Source of the DNA: Epulopiscium sp. Nele67-Bin004
Lineage (GTDB): Bacteria; Bacillota_A; Clostridia; Lachnospirales; Cellulosilyticaceae
Length of the DNA stretch: 8,232 bases
Direction of reading: 5' to 3'
Assembly (NCBI GenBank): GCA_002007315.1
Contig: LNZQ01000063.1
Coordinates: 1 to 8,232, forward strand
This document shows positions 6,046 to 8,232 of this stretch, piece by piece. The notes beneath the pieces are model-generated. The model was not told the origin of the DNA. It saw only the letters and a list, made by a program, of their open reading frames with translations, and did not search any database. A program made the position numbers and the translations under genes. How positions within the stretch are numbered: the stretch's first letter is position 1; the number at the start of each line of letters is the position of its first letter.

Positions 6046-7041
6046 ATAAACCCAAACAATGATAAAGTTTTGTTGTTGCAGACTGTGAGTGGACAAAATT
6101 TTTATGTGTTAGGAGAAGTTATAAAAAGTAGGCGAACAATGTTGAGCCTTAGCAATCCTAAACTGTCAGATGGTATTTGCGAGGTTAACACTATATCACT
6201 GGTACAAAATAAGCATACAAAAATGAAAATTGCCAATGCAACGAAAATACTTGAACGGCTTAACTTAACGTCAGATGTGTATTCGGATAATATTAAAATT
6301 ACGGATATGAAGCTTTATAAAATGTGTCAAGAACTAACGGATTTAACTCAAAAGAAGAAATTTGAAGAGGCTGTGCAGTTGCTAGAATTTATAAAAAGTA
6401 AGTTGAATTTAACTATCAAAGTTAATCGGCAATATGTAGAGCATAAGGAATTAGTTCTTAATATGCACAATCCAAAGATAAAACAAGGTAAACTTAGTAT
6501 AGAGCAATATATAGAGCGTCTAAAAGAAGTTTTGGAAATCACTTTGCCGATAAAAGGAATATTAAAAGCGAAAACGCATCACTTTACGAAAAAAGAAGTT
6601 ATTTTAATATCTCTTTTGATATGGGAGTATAGTAGGATAGAACGATTTGAAGAAATGCAAGTGTGGCAAGATATATTAGATAAGTATTATAGCAGTGAGG
6701 ATATGAAAAAGATACATTTTATTATGTATGGCTTTTATGCACTAAATAAAGCTAGTATACTAGGAAATATAAATAAGTTTAATGAGTCAAATGGGCTTGC
6801 ATATGATTTAATATTAAAAACTAGTTATAGAGAAGATTATAGAGATTTAGCTGGTATGTTATATAATATACCTTGGAATTTTAAGCAACAAATTGAGAAT
6901 ACTTATGGAGCTTTAAGAGAAGAAGAAATACAAATCTATTTAAAATTTGTAAAATTTATAGGAATATTAGCCTACTTGTTTGAAGATAACGGAATTTTAG
7001 AATTGAGTAAATCTGATATTAAACAATATAAGAGGGGTTAG
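5230..7041 (+). CDS. XRE-type HTH regulator with long TPR-like domain (RRNPP-like architecture)
   Basis: The protein has 603 residues; the start follows a very strong GGGGGAGGAG site. Residues ~11-55 form an XRE-like helix-turn-helix: YTQDQLTNGLCYQ, then TFLSKIENGE and a PDKLLVDTILSRL helix. The remaining ~530 residues are almost wholly helical with TPR-like pairs, for example LEKLEYKKLLDLCEFLIE-type repeats near 200-225, KKKFEEAVQLLEFIKSKL near 375-395 and a segment near 475-495. No membrane helix or signal peptide is seen. An N-terminal HTH plus a long TPR array is the layout of peptide-sensing RRNPP regulators (Rgg, PlcR, NprR), though this one is longer and I see no cognate peptide gene beside it. 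It probably controls its neighbours; targets and ligand are unknown. A broken copy lies at 3849-4306. Confidence 0.8.
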   Translation: MQFIIDFFNFKRYEQNYTQDQLTNGLCYQTFLSKIENGESYPDKLLVDTILSRLDVEDDYFEHYLSREEADVELLRINTLEKIVCGDMVQAKKLFAEYVSRSDQTNNINEQYCECIRLEIESISSNLQDDYKQAITKTVPNFREKPLNMMALSNVEVYLIYKYCYIANDTKLGFELLDYLQKRDELTNVKLNCFTKLVCFLAEIFIEKLEYKKLLDLCEFLIETKRKRSDLFHLTTILAIRNDIVDKFGITDKCEDMKHWYEGLLNIYEEFGINPNNDKVLLLQTVSGQNFYVLGEVIKSRRTMLSLSNPKLSDGICEVNTISLVQNKHTKMKIANATKILERLNLTSDVYSDNIKITDMKLYKMCQELTDLTQKKKFEEAVQLLEFIKSKLNLTIKVNRQYVEHKELVLNMHNPKIKQGKLSIEQYIERLKEVLEITLPIKGILKAKTHHFTKKEVILISLLIWEYSRIERFEEMQVWQDILDKYYSSEDMKKIHFIMYGFYALNKASILGNINKFNESNGLAYDLILKTSYREDYRDLAGMLYNIPWNFKQQIENTYGALREEEIQIYLKFVKFIGILAYLFEDNGILELSKSDIKQYKRG

Positions 7042-7046
7042 GCAAA

Positions 7047-7115
7047 TAAAACAACACAATAACACGGTTAAATTAAAAAAATTTTCTAACCTGCCTATTG
7101 TGTGGTTTTATTTTG
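7047..7115 (+). terminator. Long hairpin terminator after the regulator
   Basis: The arm 7047-7060 pairs with 7097-7110 (13 of 14 positions, one A-G mismatch), with an inner GGTTA (7066-7070)/TAACC (7087-7091) stem. A T-rich run follows (7106-7114). The inner TAACC could instead pair with GGTTAG at 7036-7041, over the stop codon, so two structures compete. Confidence 0.6.
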
Positions 7116-7125
7116 ATGCTTGGTG

Positions 7126-7131
7126 TATAAT
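7126..7131 (+). promoter_or_regulatory. -10 element upstream of the VanZ-family gene
   Basis: A perfect TATAAT, but without a good -35 at 16-18 bp; the corresponding bases lie in the terminator stem. Transcription would start near 7138, leaving a short leader with AAAGGA at 7154-7159. Confidence 0.4.
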
Positions 7132-7166
7132 AAATTTACAAACAAAATGAGAAAAAGGAAGTGGAA

Positions 7167-7685
7167 GTGGTGTACAGAGAAAATAAACAAATTATGACAG
7201 AAAAATCATATAAAATTGTGTTTGCAACATATATGATTTTATTAGTATTAACAGTTTTATTAAAATTTGATGGGTCTTTTGAACGAATACTATCTCTAAG
7301 AGAGCGTATTATACAATACGAAACCCTTTATAACATACGTAATATGAATTTAGTTCCATTTAGAAATATATCTTCATATTTAGGAAGTATTACTGAAAGT
7401 TATGCTTTTATAAATATAGTAGGCAGTACTATAGCTTTTATTCCTCTAGGATATTTAGTATCTATTATTTTTTCTAATAATAAATTGGGTGGTACACTTG
7501 TTACAAGTTTTGCGATAATACTTGTTATTGAAATTTTGCAATTTGTACTTAAAATAGGTTTTTTTGATATTGATGATATAATGTTAAGTTTGGTAGGAGT
7601 TTTAATAGGTTATGGTATAAGTGTTATATCTAAAAGATTAAAAACAAAAAGTATTGACAATCCAAAGCAGTTGAATTTGAGCTAA
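7167..7685 (+). CDS. VanZ-family membrane protein
   Basis: About 172 residues with four predicted membrane segments (roughly residues 16-32, 82-103, 111-129 and 136-155). VanZ-like signatures are NLVPF (61-65), the NIVGSTIAFIPLG segment (83-95), Glu122 and Gln125 in EILQF, and FFDIDDIMLSLVGVLIGY (132-149). VanZ itself gives low-level teicoplanin resistance, but most relatives are uncharacterised, so no resistance is claimed. Start choice: GTG codons occur at 7161, 7167 and 7170. AAAGGA at 7154-7159 is too close to 7161 but 7 nt from 7167, so 7167 (or 7170) is preferred; an ATG at 7194 is another possibility. Regulator and VanZ gene are separated by a terminator, so they are probably not one operon. 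Confidence 0.75.
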   Translation: MVYRENKQIMTEKSYKIVFATYMILLVLTVLLKFDGSFERILSLRERIIQYETLYNIRNMNLVPFRNISSYLGSITESYAFINIVGSTIAFIPLGYLVSIIFSNNKLGGTLVTSFAIILVIEILQFVLKIGFFDIDDIMLSLVGVLIGYGISVISKRLKTKSIDNPKQLNLS

Positions 7686-7772
7686 GTGGAATATAACCTA
7701 TTAATAATTATACCCCTATAACCGATAAAGTAGATATTAGCAAAAAATGTTAATATAAAGAGGAGTAAAAAC

Positions 7773-8232
7773 ATGATAATAATGGGAACAAATTCAACAT
7801 CAGGTTTTTGGGTTCAAACCGTTAGCGGCCAAACTAACGCACAAATCCAAGACGACCTAAACCAAAATTTAGGTGATGAATACGATAGACTTCAAATTAG
7901 TGATGAGGCAAAAGGTTTATTTTTAGCTACAAAAAACTTTGCAAGCGTCATGAGAGAAAGCGACAAAAACGGCATAAATGACATGCTACAAAATGTTGTA
8001 TTACAAAACTATCGAAACATAAATTCTAATCGTGCAACAGATGAGGGGTGGACGCCATTAACACCACAAGAAGAGGTTGCAAGTAAGTACTTAATGACAT
8101 TAGCAGATGATTTGAAACGAATGCAACAATCTATGACGGAATATTATGACAAGCACGGATCACTTGAAGGTATAACAAATGAGGAGATGTCTAAATATAC
8201 AAAACATTTTGAGTATGACGACATTGGGAAAA
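7773..8232 (+). CDS. 5' part of an unrecognised cytoplasmic protein, runs off the window
   Basis: An open frame starts at ATG 7773, 7 nt after AGAGGAG (7759-7765), and continues past the last base for at least 153 codons. It begins MIIMGTNSTSGFWVQTVSGQ and is hydrophilic and Gln/Asn/Asp-rich. It contains RLQISDEAKGLFLATKNFASVM (about residues 39-60, split for reading) and later acidic, probably helical segments such as QEEVASKYLMTLADDLKR. No signal peptide, membrane helix or catalytic motif is visible. C-ending codons (AGC, GGC, GAC, ACC) are more common near its start than in the genes to the left, so it may belong to the older chromosome backbone. The strong RBS and long open frame make it a real gene; its function is unknown. 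No terminator separates it from the VanZ-family gene. Confidence 0.75.
   Translation, partial: MIIMGTNSTSGFWVQTVSGQTNAQIQDDLNQNLGDEYDRLQISDEAKGLFLATKNFASVMRESDKNGINDMLQNVVLQNYRNINSNRATDEGWTPLTPQEEVASKYLMTLADDLKRMQQSMTEYYDKHGSLEGITNEEMSKYTKHFEYDDIGK

Noticed and set aside
7161..7685. Glycopeptide-resistance gene vanZ
   Set aside because: Only family membership is visible. No vanA-type cluster is present, so a resistance role and the symbol are not supported.
7748..7756. Extended -10 (TGTTAATAT) before the last gene
   Set aside because: Transcription would start inside the AGAGGAG ribosome binding site (7759-7765), so this cannot be the working promoter.
1..8232. CRISPR array, tRNA or rRNA genes
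   Set aside because: No regularly spaced short repeats, cloverleaf-like segments or rRNA signature sequences were found on either strand by eye.

Overview
The window is mostly AT-rich bacterial DNA with strong purine-rich ribosome binding sites, sigma-A-type promoters (often with extended -10 elements) and gene families typical of low-GC Firmicutes. A clostridial or Lachnospirales-like gut bacterium is the best guess. The first ~530 bases look different: no ORF, TG/CA-rich, homeodomain-core TAATTA sites, a GACA microsatellite and few CpGs. They resemble vertebrate non-coding DNA, so the left end is probably a chimeric host/bacterium join. This is inferred from texture; no search was run.

Layout from left to right. 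(1) 1-~530: eukaryote-like non-coding DNA. (2) 523-1932, minus: a signal-anchored, secreted alpha/beta-hydrolase-like protein. Its C-terminal domain appears cut at the join, and Gly replaces the nucleophile Ser. (3) 2062-3096, plus: an uncharacterised protein with a C-terminal SEC-C zinc-binding motif. (4) 3132-3757: a Phd-type antitoxin and a Doc-type (Fic fold) toxin overlapping by 4 nt, transcribed from a promoter lying across the 3' end of the SEC-C gene. (5) 3849-4306: a damaged copy of an HTH-TPR regulator; the DNA-binding head is intact, but an internal 352-bp deletion causes a frameshift. (6) 4330-4542: remnants, including a possible membrane-protein tail and a second copy of the SEC-C gene 3' end with its promoter. 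(7) 4568-5146: a Uma2-family (DUF820) PD-(D/E)XK nuclease-like protein with a terminator. (8) 5230-7041: the full-length HTH-TPR regulator. (9) 7161/7167-7685: a VanZ-family membrane protein. (10) 7773-end: the start of an unrecognised protein that runs off the window.

The main structural observation is that 3061-4314 and 4479-7041 are two copies of one layout: SEC-C 3' tail with embedded promoter, a payload of about 650 bp, a terminator, then a promoter and HTH-TPR regulator. The flanks are near-identical, but the payloads are unrelated (phd-doc in unit 1, uma2 in unit 2). This suggests a tandem duplication in which one payload was exchanged, or repeated cassette insertion at a conserved SEC-C tail. 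In the damaged regulator copy, the DNA-binding head differs from the intact copy almost only by silent changes. The part behind the deletion carries many amino-acid changes. The head may therefore still be in use.
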